Shown: positions 23,841 to 34,022, counted from the stretch's first letter. The stretch: DNA of 64,000 bases from a virus (IMGVR_UViG_3300036845_000456:1-64000); one strand, 5' to 3'. Notes: generated by a model from the letters alone, not told the origin. A program made the numbers and translations.

Positions 23841-26800
23841 GCAACAAGTTCTCACCCTCACCACGGAATTCAATGATCAGGCTTCGGCGGCCATCGCCGG
23901 GGTGCGGCAGGCTATTGACCAGTTGAGCGGGCCCGCTGTGCGCGAGGCGCAGCGGCGCGTGAATCAGGAGATGGGCGAATGGGAGAAGGCCGTTCGCAAT
24001 CTCGGCCGCGAGGCATTGGGGGTCGGGCGCGCGTTCGGTGATCTGGTCAAAGTCATCGGGCCGTTCCCGGTCGCGGCGGGGTTGGCTGGTTATGAGATCA
24101 CGCGGATCATTCGTTCGTCGGCGGAATGGTCGCGCGGTGTTGTTGAGATGAGCAACGCCGCCAAGATGGCGGGTCTGAGCTTCGGCGAATTCAAAGGCAT
24201 TTCTGAGCAGATGCAGCGCATGGGCCTGACGGCTCGGGAAGCTTCGGCTGGGATAGCCGGCTTCAATCGCGCCTATGCCGAAGTGCTGACGAGCGGCGGC
24301 AAGCGCGCCGAGATCATGAGCCTCGCGGGCATGGGCTATGCGCAGAACATGGCGCAAGTGTTGCTCAATCTGCGCGGTATTACGGACGAGACGGATCGGC
24401 TCAATGCGGTTCGGCAAGCTGGCGAGAATGTTTATCAGAATGCGGTGAATGACACGCACGACACGGTCATCGCCCGCTATCGCGAGCGGCAGTTCCTGGC
24501 AAAATTCAACGCCGAGTTTCTGATCAACATTCACCGCGATCTGAACAAGGAAGACGTCAAGCGCATGCAAGCGCGCGATGAGCTTAGCACGAAGGCGCGC
24601 GAGCTTAACGAGGCGATGACGGAGGAAGCGCAAACACGGGAAGAAATTAACGAAAAATGGAATGAATTTCTGGCTGGTCCAGAATTGAAGATGATCCAAT
24701 TGTTGATCGATATTGAAAAGAACATTCTGGCGCGGATGGAGCAAACGGCACCAGCATTTGGCGTCGGACCAGCAGCGCCAGCGCGGCCGGGTCAAACAAA
24801 CACGCCGGGTCCGAGCGAATGGTCATGGGGCTCAGCCTTCGGCATGGGCAAGCCTGCGTCGGCGCCATCGGCTGCGCCGCTTCCGCCGCCCCAAGGTCTT
24901 GCTGACCAGCTTGGACTTGGGACGCTCGGCGGCCCGGCGGCCGGGCCTGCGACCGGCGCGGCGAAGTTTTATGGATTCACTGATGCGGGAAACGGCGGCG
25001 GATCGATCGCCGACAACTGGCGCCAATCGGAGAACGTCGAGGACGATCGCAGCGGCCAGTTCGATCAGAACACCAACGAAGTTCGCCGGCTCAATGACAA
25101 CCTGCAACGGATTCTTACCCTGACCAAGCCCGGCGGCGGTCTGGCTGGGCAACTCGGCTTGGGTAACATCAGCAGCCTGGGTGGGGGCGGCGGCGGGGGT
25201 GGTGGTTATCGTGGCACTACGGGCACAACAGGCACGGATGGCACGAGTCCGACAACACCGCCCCCGCCTCCGGTAACCGGTCCGACAGGCACGCCGCTCG
25301 CGGCAGTGACGGGCGGCCAGCCGTTCGGCATCAACGTCAGCCCGGAACGGTTCAGCCAGATAACCGGCTTGCCGCCGAGCTTCATGAACGTCACGGCGGG
25401 GCAACGCGCCTACGCTCGCGGCATCAGCACGGGGATGGGGCCGGGCGGCGTAGGGGTTCGAGATGCTAAATTTGTAGGTGGGAAACCAGCGGCGGATTGG
25501 CCGACGACGGCGGCGCCCGGCAGCGGCGGCGGTTTTGGTGCGACCGGAACTGTAACGGGAACTGGTGCGAGTATCTCTGGGAGAACATCTATCGCTGAGC
25601 TTGAGAAAAATTCTCAGGCTCAAGCGGCGATTGCTAGGTTTGCCGCAGCGAATCCGAACGTCACGGATGCCAAGACTCAGCTTTACAGTCTAGTGGCAGG
25701 CGAAAGCGGCTTTGGCAGGGACATGAGTCCTGGCAGGAAGTACAGCGGCTACTTCCAAATGGGGCAGGAAGAAACTTTTGCCGCCACCGGCCAACGCATC
25801 TCCGGTGCACAATTGGCCGCTATGCCTTTTGACCAACAGCTAGATATCTATACCAAGTGGGTACATCACGCTTCCCCAAACGCAACCAACCTTGGTTTAT
25901 TTAACGCTGCCAGCAATCCGGCATTTCAGACCGCGTCAGATGACACCGTTGTCTATCATGCCGGTACTAGGGCGGCTCAGCAAAATGCAAAAACATGGGG
26001 TGCGAACAGTCCTGGTGGTCCAGGGGGCGACATTACTGTTGGTGGCATCAAAAAATACTATTCTCGCGGTGACACTGAAACAAATAGACAGATTGCAGCG
26101 GCAGGCACCCCGGCCGCGACTACCGCCGTAACATTCGCCGGCACGGGCGGCCCACAAGTTACTGAAACACTCCCGAGCGGCGCGCAAGTCATACGCGGCG
26201 CGGCGACTACGGCGGCGGTGACAGGCGTCAATCCGTTGTTAACAGGAATAAACCCGACCACTGGCGGTTCAATCGATAAAACGGTTCTGCAACAAGCCGC
26301 GCTAATAGCTGGATCAACCGGCAGCCATCAGGCAGTCTACAATTTCATCAAGAGCCAGGGCCTGACATATACCTCAGGTGAAAACTGCGCCGAGTTTGTC
26401 ACTGCGGTGCTGTCAAAGGGGGAGGGCCTCGCGCCCGGCCAGTTGCCGGCGGGCGTGAAGTCGGATTACCCGGCGGCTGCATCCTATACGCACTACGGCG
26501 ATGCGGTGGATGCGTTGCATGCTCAGCCCGGTGACGTCCTCGCTAGGCACGACGCGGGAGGCAGTCACGCGATGATCGTCGGGCCTGATGGCTACGACCC
26601 CAAGACCGGGACGCTGAATATCTTATCGGCCAACAACGATGCGAACCTTCATATTAAGGTCGGCCCAAATGGAAAGCTCCCGGGGTACTACGGCAACTTC
26701 CGCATCGGCCACCTGAACATTGGACCACCTAAGACTGCTACGACCGCGCAAGCTGCGGTTAGCTCGACCGGTCTTCCGACTGATCCCTTCGCGTGGCCTA

Positions 26801-27165
26801 GCGGTGCATCAGAAACTGCTGCTGATTCGATCAGGCGAATGAATGCGACTGCTTACGGGGGCGACAAGGGAATGACGCTCCCGAGCACAGATATCCTTCC
26901 CAAGAAGGATGACGTTCTGACGGGCAGTCGCTGGGATACCGGCGATGTCGAAGCCGATCGCGCGACTATTGATCAAACCGCGCAGGCTGCGCGGATCAAG
27001 CAACAAGCGCGCATTCATCTCAAGATCGCGCACAAGAACGCCCCGGCCGATGTGTCTGCCAAGGCTGACGGCGACGCCTTCAAGGGCCACACGATGGAGC
27101 GCACCAACGCGCCGCCGCCGGAAGCGCCGACCAAGTTTAAGGCCGGCGGGTTGGAGTTTGCCTGA
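23830..27165 (+). CDS. Tail tape measure protein 1 with two wall-hydrolase-like domains
   Basis: 1111 aa. The N-terminal 300 residues are helical with the tape-measure pattern EWSRGVVEMSNAAKMAGLSF and a long coiled coil. A Gly/Thr-rich linker follows. Residues about 595-720 look like a lysozyme/SLT-type domain (TQLYSLVAGESGFGRD ... YSGYFQMGQ), with E in the GESGF motif. Residues about 845-960 look like an NlpC/CHAP amidase (ENCAEFVTAVLSKGEG ... QPGDVLARH ... GGSHAMIVGPDGY), with C and H as the expected catalytic pair. Such enzymes locally open peptidoglycan during injection. The next gene is a paralogue. Length sets tail length in this family. Confidence 0.82.
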   Translation: MATEQQVLTLTTEFNDQASAAIAGVRQAIDQLSGPAVREAQRRVNQEMGEWEKAVRNLGREALGVGRAFGDLVKVIGPFPVAAGLAGYEITRIIRSSAEWSRGVVEMSNAAKMAGLSFGEFKGISEQMQRMGLTAREASAGIAGFNRAYAEVLTSGGKRAEIMSLAGMGYAQNMAQVLLNLRGITDETDRLNAVRQAGENVYQNAVNDTHDTVIARYRERQFLAKFNAEFLINIHRDLNKEDVKRMQARDELSTKARELNEAMTEEAQTREEINEKWNEFLAGPELKMIQLLIDIEKNILARMEQTAPAFGVGPAAPARPGQTNTPGPSEWSWGSAFGMGKPASAPSAAPLPPPQGLADQLGLGTLGGPAAGPATGAAKFYGFTDAGNGGGSIADNWRQSENVEDDRSGQFDQNTNEVRRLNDNLQRILTLTKPGGGLAGQLGLGNISSLGGGGGGGGGYRGTTGTTGTDGTSPTTPPPPPVTGPTGTPLAAVTGGQPFGINVSPERFSQITGLPPSFMNVTAGQRAYARGISTGMGPGGVGVRDAKFVGGKPAADWPTTAAPGSGGGFGATGTVTGTGASISGRTSIAELEKNSQAQAAIARFAAANPNVTDAKTQLYSLVAGESGFGRDMSPGRKYSGYFQMGQEETFAATGQRISGAQLAAMPFDQQLDIYTKWVHHASPNATNLGLFNAASNPAFQTASDDTVVYHAGTRAAQQNAKTWGANSPGGPGGDITVGGIKKYYSRGDTETNRQIAAAGTPAATTAVTFAGTGGPQVTETLPSGAQVIRGAATTAAVTGVNPLLTGINPTTGGSIDKTVLQQAALIAGSTGSHQAVYNFIKSQGLTYTSGENCAEFVTAVLSKGEGLAPGQLPAGVKSDYPAAASYTHYGDAVDALHAQPGDVLARHDAGGSHAMIVGPDGYDPKTGTLNILSANNDANLHIKVGPNGKLPGYYGNFRIGHLNIGPPKTATTAQAAVSSTGLPTDPFAWPSGASETAADSIRRMNATAYGGDKGMTLPSTDILPKKDDVLTGSRWDTGDVEADRATIDQTAQAARIKQQARIHLKIAHKNAPADVSAKADGDAFKGHTMERTNAPPPEAPTKFKAGGLEFA

Positions 27166-29984
27166 TGCCCTCGCGCACCGAAGAAGTCGTGTTGCGGGTC
27201 AGCCTGATTGCTGATGACGAGGCAACGAAAAAGGTTCAGGCGCTCAATCAGCAACTCAGCCAACTTGGCCAGCCGGCACAGCACGCGGCGCAGGCGGCGA
27301 CGAAGCAAGTTGGCGAATTCGAAAAAGCGCTCGGCAATCTGGCGCGCAGTGCGCTCGGCGTCACCAGTTCTTTAGTCGATCTGGCCAAGGTTATCGGGCC
27401 GGTCGGGGCCGGGGTGGCGCTGCTCGGCGTCGAGCTTTTCCGCAGCATCGGGCAGGCCAAGGAATGGGCCCGCGCCGTCGTGGACATGGGCAACGCGGCG
27501 CGCATGTCGGGGATGCAGCCGGGCCAGTTTCGCGATCTCGTTCAGCAGTTCCAGCGGGCCGGTGTCAGCGCGCAAAACGCGATGCAGACGATCGCGCAAT
27601 TCAATCGCGCGACCGCCGAGCTAACCATGGCCGGCAGCGCGCGGCGTGATTCACTGTTGCGGATGTCGGGCGCCTATCGCGACCAAATGGCCGATGCCAT
27701 CATTCGGGTTTCGACATATCGAACGACCTATGAAAAGTTCAACGAGGTTCGGCATCTCGGAGAGAATGCCTACAACAACGAACTAGAGAGATCGGGTGAC
27801 AAAACGCTGGCCCGTGAAAAGCAATTGATGTTGTTGGAGCAGTTTGGCGCATCGTGGCTGATCAACGTCAACAAAGACTTTACGCAGGCAGACGAGAGGC
27901 GTCTTCAGAATGCCGAAAAGGCATCCGAAAAGGCCAGCGAATTGAATGATGCGTTGACGGAGGAAGCGCAGACCCGCGAGGAAATTTTCAACAAAACATT
28001 AGGCTGGACGACTGATCTTGAAATCCGCATTGTCAAATTGGGAACCTTGCTTGAATCAAACATTTTAGATCGACTGAACCAAGTAACGGACCCGTGGGGT
28101 ACGCACCAAGGGGCCGGGGCACCCGCGCGACCAGCGCCGCCAGCGCAATCACTGGGTCAACGTTGGCGAAATGCGTGGGGCATTGGTGGCGGGCATCCGG
28201 CCGCGCAATTCCTCGGCGGCGACGCGGCAGATGTGCTGGGCCTTGCTCCGGGCTCGCTCGGCCATGGTGACATCACGAAAGGCTGGCGGCACTCGGAGAA
28301 CGTCGAGGATTCGCGCGATGCGCTCCAACAACATGTCGATGACGTCGCAAGGCATGGCACGGCGGTTGATACCAGCACCAAGGAATTCCACCAACTCAAT
28401 CAGAACGTCGAACGGCTCATAGACAACGGCGTATTTGGTCCGCCGGTCGCAATGGCTAAGGGCGGCGTTGTTAGAGGGGCCACGCATGCGCTTGTCGGCG
28501 AAGGGGGGCCAGAAGCGGTTATTGGCAGCAAGGGCGGAATGGCCGTCGTTAACAAACCGACACATATGGTTCTCGGTGCGGATCAAACACATGCGGTTGT
28601 GCCGCTTAAAACGGGCTACGGGACTGCTGCGGTTACGGAAGGCCAAGTGGCGTCTGCCGCAGGCGCGGCGCCACCACGGCCCCCTGGTGGTCCGGGTGGC
28701 GTAATATCGCCCGCAATCCTTCATGAAGCAGCGGCAATCGCCAAGACGGGTAATGAGGGAGCAGTCAAAGCATATATCCAATCCAAAGGTGTGCATGTTG
28801 ACGACGCTTGGTGCGGCGACTTCGTTGGCTCGATGATTAAAGCATCCGGCGGCGGTCTGCCCGAGGGATATGCGACCGGTTCAAGTTATTTGGCAAGGGG
28901 CTATCACGTTGATCCCGAGAACGTTCGACCAGGAGATTATGCAGCCTTCGAGATCGGCACGCACGGCAAATACAAAGGACTACCTGTACCGCCCGGAGAA
29001 GCCGGCGGTCATATCGGTGTTGTTGGTGAGGGCGGCTACAACCCGGAAACCAAACAATTTGAGATGGTTCAAGCCAATGTCTCGCGGGACTATTGGCGCT
29101 CGCCCCAAGGCATTGAATTTCGTCGCCCCTATGATGTTGGATCGGCTGATGCCGCCGCGATCGCCTATGGTCATGCGCTGTCTAGTACGCCTATGATGAT
29201 GGCCGAAGGTGGCACCGTTGTTCCGCAAGGTCACATCCCGCCGCGCTCACTGTTCTCAAAACAACAATTCCAAGATTATTTGGAACGCACGCAAGCCTTG
29301 TCGAACCCGGTCAGCGATATCGGTGCGGCGATGCAACGCGGCGCTGCCGGCGCGGCTCCGTGGCTCGGCCCGGTTTCCGATTATCGCGGCGCGGCGACAC
29401 CAGCCGAGGCGCTGAGTCATGCGACGTCGTCACGTTTATGGAGTGCATTCAGGGCCGTTGGTGGCGCAGCGGTGTCGCCGATTACGGGTGCTGTCGAAAC
29501 GACTGTCGGGCGCGCCTACGCGGCACTGACCGGGATGTCGCGCGAACAGGCAAACGAGGCCGCCGGCACGGCGGTTTCAGCGGCGCGTGGAATACCCGCG
29601 ATTAGTGATGTTACGCCGATGACTGGTGCCGCAAGAATGATCATGCAGGGGCTGAAACAAGGCGGGTCATTGGCGCCGCCGCAATCGCTCAGCGAGCTTG
29701 CCGGTGCTGGCGCGCTGCCCGCTGCCACCGGTCCTGCGACGGGCGCGGCAACGTTCACCGGGCGCGAGGACGATCGACGCGCGCTCGATCGTTCATTTGG
29801 TGGCGGTTTTGGCGGCGGCATGACCGAAGGCACGATCACGATCGAGCATCAGGAAACCGGGCGCAGTGGCCCGCGCAAGGCACCGCTGTTCCGCAAGCCA
29901 CAGATTGCTCGGCAAACGCAGATGCAGCCCGCCGAGCACGGTCCCGACAATCATTGGTCGAACAGTGAAGATGTGGTGCACTGA
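27165..29984 (+). CDS. Tail tape measure protein 2 (paralogue) with CHAP-like domain
   Basis: 939 aa; ATG overlaps the TGA of the first tape measure. The N-terminal 290 residues parallel the first protein (QAKEWARAVVDMGNAARMSG; SELNDALTEEAQTREEIFNK). A LVGEGGPEAVIGSKGGMAVV segment around 440-470 is typical of tape measures. Residues about 535-660 form a CHAP/NlpC-like domain (DAWCGDFVGSMIKASGGGLP ... GDYAAFEIG ... GGHIGVVGEGGY). The lysozyme-like domain of the first protein is absent. The C-terminal 250 residues are Ala/Gly-rich and helical. Two tape measures in tandem are unusual for Mu-like tails. Confidence 0.78.
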   Translation: MPSRTEEVVLRVSLIADDEATKKVQALNQQLSQLGQPAQHAAQAATKQVGEFEKALGNLARSALGVTSSLVDLAKVIGPVGAGVALLGVELFRSIGQAKEWARAVVDMGNAARMSGMQPGQFRDLVQQFQRAGVSAQNAMQTIAQFNRATAELTMAGSARRDSLLRMSGAYRDQMADAIIRVSTYRTTYEKFNEVRHLGENAYNNELERSGDKTLAREKQLMLLEQFGASWLINVNKDFTQADERRLQNAEKASEKASELNDALTEEAQTREEIFNKTLGWTTDLEIRIVKLGTLLESNILDRLNQVTDPWGTHQGAGAPARPAPPAQSLGQRWRNAWGIGGGHPAAQFLGGDAADVLGLAPGSLGHGDITKGWRHSENVEDSRDALQQHVDDVARHGTAVDTSTKEFHQLNQNVERLIDNGVFGPPVAMAKGGVVRGATHALVGEGGPEAVIGSKGGMAVVNKPTHMVLGADQTHAVVPLKTGYGTAAVTEGQVASAAGAAPPRPPGGPGGVISPAILHEAAAIAKTGNEGAVKAYIQSKGVHVDDAWCGDFVGSMIKASGGGLPEGYATGSSYLARGYHVDPENVRPGDYAAFEIGTHGKYKGLPVPPGEAGGHIGVVGEGGYNPETKQFEMVQANVSRDYWRSPQGIEFRRPYDVGSADAAAIAYGHALSSTPMMMAEGGTVVPQGHIPPRSLFSKQQFQDYLERTQALSNPVSDIGAAMQRGAAGAAPWLGPVSDYRGAATPAEALSHATSSRLWSAFRAVGGAAVSPITGAVETTVGRAYAALTGMSREQANEAAGTAVSAARGIPAISDVTPMTGAARMIMQGLKQGGSLAPPQSLSELAGAGALPAATGPATGAATFTGREDDRRALDRSFGGGFGGGMTEGTITIEHQETGRSGPRKAPLFRKPQIARQTQMQPAEHGPDNHWSNSEDVVH

Positions 29985-29987
29985 GCC

Positions 29988-30572
29988 ATGGCCTCGATCT
30001 TCGCCGTCAGCACCAAATATCATAAGCAATTCATCGGCAATCCATGGCGCGATGATCTCGTGCCAGCGTCGTTTCGCGGCGCCGAGTTTCATTGCGAAGC
30101 AAACAGTTTGGAGAGTGGCCGCCGCTTAGTGCAGCACGAATTTCCCAAGCGTGATATCAACTATTGCGAGGACATGGGACACAAAGCCATTAGCTGGACG
30201 GTGCGTGGCTATTTGATTGTCTATCCGGTGGACGTGACCGGGTCCGATCTTTATCAGCGCGACTACCGCACCCCGCGCGATGCGCTCTATCGGGTGCTGG
30301 CGGACGGCCAAGCTGGCGTTTTGCAGACGCCGACATATCCGCCGATCAGCGTATGGTGTCAGCGTTTTCGCTTTACTGAGGAAGAAAAGCTTGGCGGCTA
30401 CTGCACGGTCGATATGACGTTCTTCGAGGCGGGCACCGAAACCTACGCGCTGCAAGACACGCGCACCGCGCTGATCAACACATCGACTGACTTACGCGAC
30501 CGCGTAGTGACGCAGTTGATCGGCGTTCAGACGGGTGTCGCCACGCCGATAGCGCTAGTGCCGGGATCATAA
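29988..30572 (+). CDS. Mu gpN-like (DNA circularisation protein N-terminal) baseplate protein, part 1
   Basis: 194 aa. The N-terminal pattern NPWRDDLVPASFRGAEFHCE, then GRRLVQHEFPKRD and the ending TVDMTFFEAGTETY match the DNA_circ_N domain found at the N-terminus of Mu gpN, a baseplate hub-linked protein. In Mu this domain is part of a larger protein; here it is a separate gene and the following gene continues the remaining half. Confidence 0.8.
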   Translation: MASIFAVSTKYHKQFIGNPWRDDLVPASFRGAEFHCEANSLESGRRLVQHEFPKRDINYCEDMGHKAISWTVRGYLIVYPVDVTGSDLYQRDYRTPRDALYRVLADGQAGVLQTPTYPPISVWCQRFRFTEEEKLGGYCTVDMTFFEAGTETYALQDTRTALINTSTDLRDRVVTQLIGVQTGVATPIALVPGS

Positions 30573-30576
30573 ACAA

Positions 30577-31245
30577 ATGGACAAGGTTGACGCGCAAGAG
30601 GCCAGCGGCATCGTGATCCGCATGATGACGCAGCTTGCGGCGACCGTGCCGGCGAGCGGTGTCAGCGGCGCCAGCGCCAGGGCGGCGATCGGCGACGTCA
30701 CCGCCAACGCCTATATCTGGCTGCGCAACGATACGCTCGGGCCGCCGCTCAACAACGTGTTCCTGCTCGCGGTGCAGAACGGCTGTACCTATCAGCAAAT
30801 GGAGATCGTGCGCGCCTCGATCGTCGCCGAAGCACCGCAGACGCTGGGCGCCGTGCTGGTGCAGAATTGCGGCATCGAGCTATGCCTCGCCAGCGAAGGT
30901 GAGATCATCGCCAATACGGCGTTCGTCAGTCGGCAAGACGTGCAGATGATGAAGGAATCGATTCAGCAGCCGTTTCAGGATTCGATCGAGATTGCTGCCG
31001 ATGACATGGATCAAGAGACGTTCGCCGATATAAGCGCGCTCTACGCGGCGGTGACCAACCATCTTGTGGTGACCGCGCGGCCGTTGCCGCAGTTGCTGAA
31101 TTATCGGTTCAATCAAGTGCTGCCGACGCTGGTGATTGCGCAGCGGCTGTATGCCGATGCCAGCCGTGCCGACGAGATCAGGGCGGAAAATAAAATCGTC
31201 CATCCTTTGTTCGCGCCTGTCGAAGGCGTGGCGTTATCCGCGTGA
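30577..31245 (+). CDS. Mu gpN-like baseplate protein, part 2
   Basis: 222 aa, 4 bases after the previous stop. Helical protein with residue patterns of the C-terminal half of Mu-type gpN (YQQMEIVRASIVAEAPQTLG; VTARPLPQLLNYRFNQVLPT; LVIAQRLYADASRADEI). The assignment comes from order (after the circularisation-type domain and before gpP) plus these helices. Together with the preceding gene it would rebuild gpN from two polypeptides. Confidence 0.65.
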   Translation: MDKVDAQEASGIVIRMMTQLAATVPASGVSGASARAAIGDVTANAYIWLRNDTLGPPLNNVFLLAVQNGCTYQQMEIVRASIVAEAPQTLGAVLVQNCGIELCLASEGEIIANTAFVSRQDVQMMKESIQQPFQDSIEIAADDMDQETFADISALYAAVTNHLVVTARPLPQLLNYRFNQVLPTLVIAQRLYADASRADEIRAENKIVHPLFAPVEGVALSA

Positions 31246-31251
31246 ACTCAC

Positions 31252-32526
31252 ATGCCGCCAACTCAGTTCAAGCCGTCGGAAATCGCCACGCTTAATGTCA
31301 ACGGCATTAACTATCGAGAATGGGAAACGGTGTGGGCGCAAGAGCGCTGGAACGAATCGTTTTCGTTTTTTCGTTTCACCACGGCCGAGCGCAAGCCGAT
31401 CCCGCTCAGCGCGGCGATTACCTTGGCCGACATACAGGCAGGCATATTCGGGACGCAGCCGATTCCAGATATCCCGGTCTATGTCTGTGACAAGCTCGTA
31501 CTGACGCTAGGCGGTTCGCCTGCGATCGCTGGCTACGTCACGCAGCGCCAAGTCGCCTACGACAAAGAGCGCCATCAGGTATTGCTGATCGGCAAGTCGG
31601 CAACGTTCTGGCCGTTCAAGTCGCACATCAAGACCGAACAGGCCAAAATGGACGGCTTCGACATCATGAAGGTCGCCAATACGCTGATCGGCCCGCTCGG
31701 GGTGACAGTGCGGGCCGTTGGCGCTCCTGACTCGCGACCATTCGATAAATTGCAGGCGCCGCCGGGCGGAAACATTTGGGAGTTTTTGGAAAAGCTGGCG
31801 CGTCAACGCTCGGCGATTCTCGGCTCCAATGCGGCGGGCGAAGCGTTGCTGATCTTCGATCATACTTGGGGCTCGGCGGTCGATACCTTGGCCGAAGGCG
31901 TCAACATCAAAAAGATGCAGGCGGTCATTTCGATCGAGGACCAGTGGGGCGATATCGAAGTGCTCGGTCAGACGTCCGGCGACGACCAGAAAAATGGTCC
32001 CGACGCCAATGAAATGGTGGCCCATGCCAGCGGTCAAAGCTGTATCGCGGCCAATTGCGTCATCCCGGTCGAGGAACCGGTTCGCGGCCAGGATGAACTT
32101 CAGACGCGCGCCGACTTCGAAGCCAAGTGGACGGATGGCACGAAGAAAACAGCGTTGATCACGGTGTATGGATGGTTCAGCGCATACGGGCTTTGGCATG
32201 CTGGCCAGAATGTTGCTGTGTATTCGCCGAGCGTTCCGTTGAATGAAGTGATGAAAATCAAAACCTGCACCTGGACGCAGGACAGCGAGAACGGCACCGA
32301 AACCGTGCTCGAATGCGTGAACCCGGCCGCACTCAACGACGACACGCAAATCAACGTCGGCAATCCGCTTTCGACGGCCGATCCCGCGCCAGCGAATATC
32401 AAGAACGTTAAGTACAACATAACCGATATTCGCGCGGCGATAATCGGCGCGAGCGGCAGCGACATTTTCCTGAAGCAAGCGCTGGCGCCGAAAGACTTAC
32501 CAGAAACACCGATCCCAATGCCGTGA
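31252..32526 (+). CDS. Mu gpP-like baseplate hub protein
   Basis: 424 aa. Recognised by LNVNGINYREWETVWAQERW, the first domain motif (CDKLVLTLGGSPAIAGYVTQ) and SYDKERHQVLLIGKSATFWP-type strand (residues about 100-120), then VRAVGAPDSRPFDKLQAPPG and the C-terminal EVMKIKTCTWTQDSENGTET. Family members (gp27/gpD-like) form the trimeric hub that holds the central spike. Length is typical. Follows gpN parts and precedes the gp45-like spike. Confidence 0.85.
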   Translation: MPPTQFKPSEIATLNVNGINYREWETVWAQERWNESFSFFRFTTAERKPIPLSAAITLADIQAGIFGTQPIPDIPVYVCDKLVLTLGGSPAIAGYVTQRQVAYDKERHQVLLIGKSATFWPFKSHIKTEQAKMDGFDIMKVANTLIGPLGVTVRAVGAPDSRPFDKLQAPPGGNIWEFLEKLARQRSAILGSNAAGEALLIFDHTWGSAVDTLAEGVNIKKMQAVISIEDQWGDIEVLGQTSGDDQKNGPDANEMVAHASGQSCIAANCVIPVEEPVRGQDELQTRADFEAKWTDGTKKTALITVYGWFSAYGLWHAGQNVAVYSPSVPLNEVMKIKTCTWTQDSENGTETVLECVNPAALNDDTQINVGNPLSTADPAPANIKNVKYNITDIRAAIIGASGSDIFLKQALAPKDLPETPIPMP

Positions 32527-32535
32527 GGTAGAACC

Positions 32536-33447
32536 ATGGTGCATCGCGCAACAGGCCAAGCCACATCATTTCGCGGCTACATCGGCGGGGGCGCCCGCTC
32601 AAGCGTCGATACAATCAACGACACCACGCTCATGCAGAGCATGGCGGGCAACTTCATGAATGGCGAGTCGCGCGAGGGGATCGAGGCACCGCAGAACTAC
32701 GGCTCAAGCTCGATTTGTCTACCGGCAGTCAAGGATATCTTGGGCAAAATCCAGCAATGCGCGGAAGTCGTGCAGAACTTCATCGGTGGTAGCCGCTCGT
32801 ATCCAATCGCCGGTAACATGGATGATCGTCGCCACCGTCTCATGGGGCTTGACCCTGGCGACAACTCGATGTTCTCGACACAGGGCCGGAAGCAACAAAT
32901 CCAGATGGCTGTGGAAGGAATATTCCACAGCCTGCCGATGGATAAGACCATGCGTATGGCGCTGCTCGATGAGCAGACCGAGCAGGATATGAGCAGCAAG
33001 AGCTATCAGAATCAGCAGACGGCGCAGCAAGCTGGCGGGCGCGCGCATGAAGCGGCGCGGGAGGCGTTGCGTTTCGGCATTATCAAGGACCTGATGCAGC
33101 CGCTGGTCAAGCCGAGGCGCGGAGTGCCGACTCTGTATGACCCCGGCGGCACCGGCAGCGCCACGGAGGGGACCAACGCCTTCGGCAGCTACGGCGGCGG
33201 CAACCGCATGGGGCAGAAATCGCTGAAGGACAAAAATCAGCAGTCCAAGCGCTTCATGCATCTGACTCAGGATGAAGCGGCTTCGAGCGGCACCAACGTT
33301 CGGCACTATTTGGATGACGGCAACGGCTACTATGAAGTCAACACGGACAAGAATGTTTATGTGGGTGCGTTGAAGGGCAAGGGCAGCTTCGCAAAAATCG
33401 TCACGCTCAAGGGCCCGATGAAAAACGGCTTGGGCAAGATTGGCTGA
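32536..33447 (+). CDS. Mu gp45-like baseplate spike protein
   Basis: 303 aa. The N-terminal part carries an OB-type motif (DDRRHRLMGLDPGDNSMF) expected for baseplate spikes. The C-terminal region (RHYLDDGNGYYEVNTDKNVY then LKGKGSFAKIVTLKGPMKNG) resembles the spike's beta stem. The middle (about 150-215) is Gln/Ala-rich and helical, longer than in Mu gp45. The spike punctures the outer membrane after contraction. Confidence 0.78.
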   Translation: MVHRATGQATSFRGYIGGGARSSVDTINDTTLMQSMAGNFMNGESREGIEAPQNYGSSSICLPAVKDILGKIQQCAEVVQNFIGGSRSYPIAGNMDDRRHRLMGLDPGDNSMFSTQGRKQQIQMAVEGIFHSLPMDKTMRMALLDEQTEQDMSSKSYQNQQTAQQAGGRAHEAAREALRFGIIKDLMQPLVKPRRGVPTLYDPGGTGSATEGTNAFGSYGGGNRMGQKSLKDKNQQSKRFMHLTQDEAASSGTNVRHYLDDGNGYYEVNTDKNVYVGALKGKGSFAKIVTLKGPMKNGLGKIG

Positions 33448-33453
33448 TCGCCC

Positions 33454-34014
33454 ATGCCGCCAGTTCCCGCAAGACGCTGGGATGTGCCGGCGCCGAGCCC
33501 GTGCCCGGACATCCGGCTTGTCCAGAATCTCTACTTTCCGAAATACTCGGTCACGCTGGATTGGCGGTTGCTGGATGACGGTCGGCTTGACGATACGCAA
33601 GCGCTCGCCACCGCACTGTGCGTCGCGCTCGGCACCGACGGGCTCGCTTCGACCGACGATCAGCTTCCTGATCCTGACTCCAGCGACCGCGAGGGTTGGT
33701 GGGGCGACTTCGATGCTGGTCCGATCTGGAACGGCTGGCCGATCGGCTCGAAGCTGTGGTTGATGCGGCGCGCGGCGATCGAAAGCCCGAACGCCTTGCG
33801 CGGGGCGACCGTCGCGCGGATCAAGCATTACATCTTCGCCTGCGTGCAGCCGTTCGTGGATAACCGTATCGCCACGACCTACACGGTGAACGTCGTGCGC
33901 GCCGATGTGCAACGAATCGATGCTTTGATTGTCGTCTATCGCGGCAACACGCCAGCCGTCGAGTTGCGCTACGCGATTCTGTGGGACGAATTCGTCAGCA
34001 CCGCCTCCCGGTAA
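33454..34014 (+). CDS. Mu gp46-like baseplate protein
   Basis: 186 aa. The motif DWRLLDDGRLDDTQALATAL, then REGWWGDFDAGPIWNGWPIG and SKLWLMRRA are characteristic of the GP46 family (gpW/gp25-like role) in Mu-type baseplates. Start 6 bases after the gp45 stop. Confidence 0.85.
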   Translation: MPPVPARRWDVPAPSPCPDIRLVQNLYFPKYSVTLDWRLLDDGRLDDTQALATALCVALGTDGLASTDDQLPDPDSSDREGWWGDFDAGPIWNGWPIGSKLWLMRRAAIESPNALRGATVARIKHYIFACVQPFVDNRIATTYTVNVVRADVQRIDALIVVYRGNTPAVELRYAILWDEFVSTASR

Positions 34015-34022
34015 ACAATCCC

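Noticed and set aside
23143-24795. 550-codon minus-strand frame over the chaperone and tape measure
   Set aside because: Antisense shadow of high-GC coding DNA; the + genes have clear family signatures.
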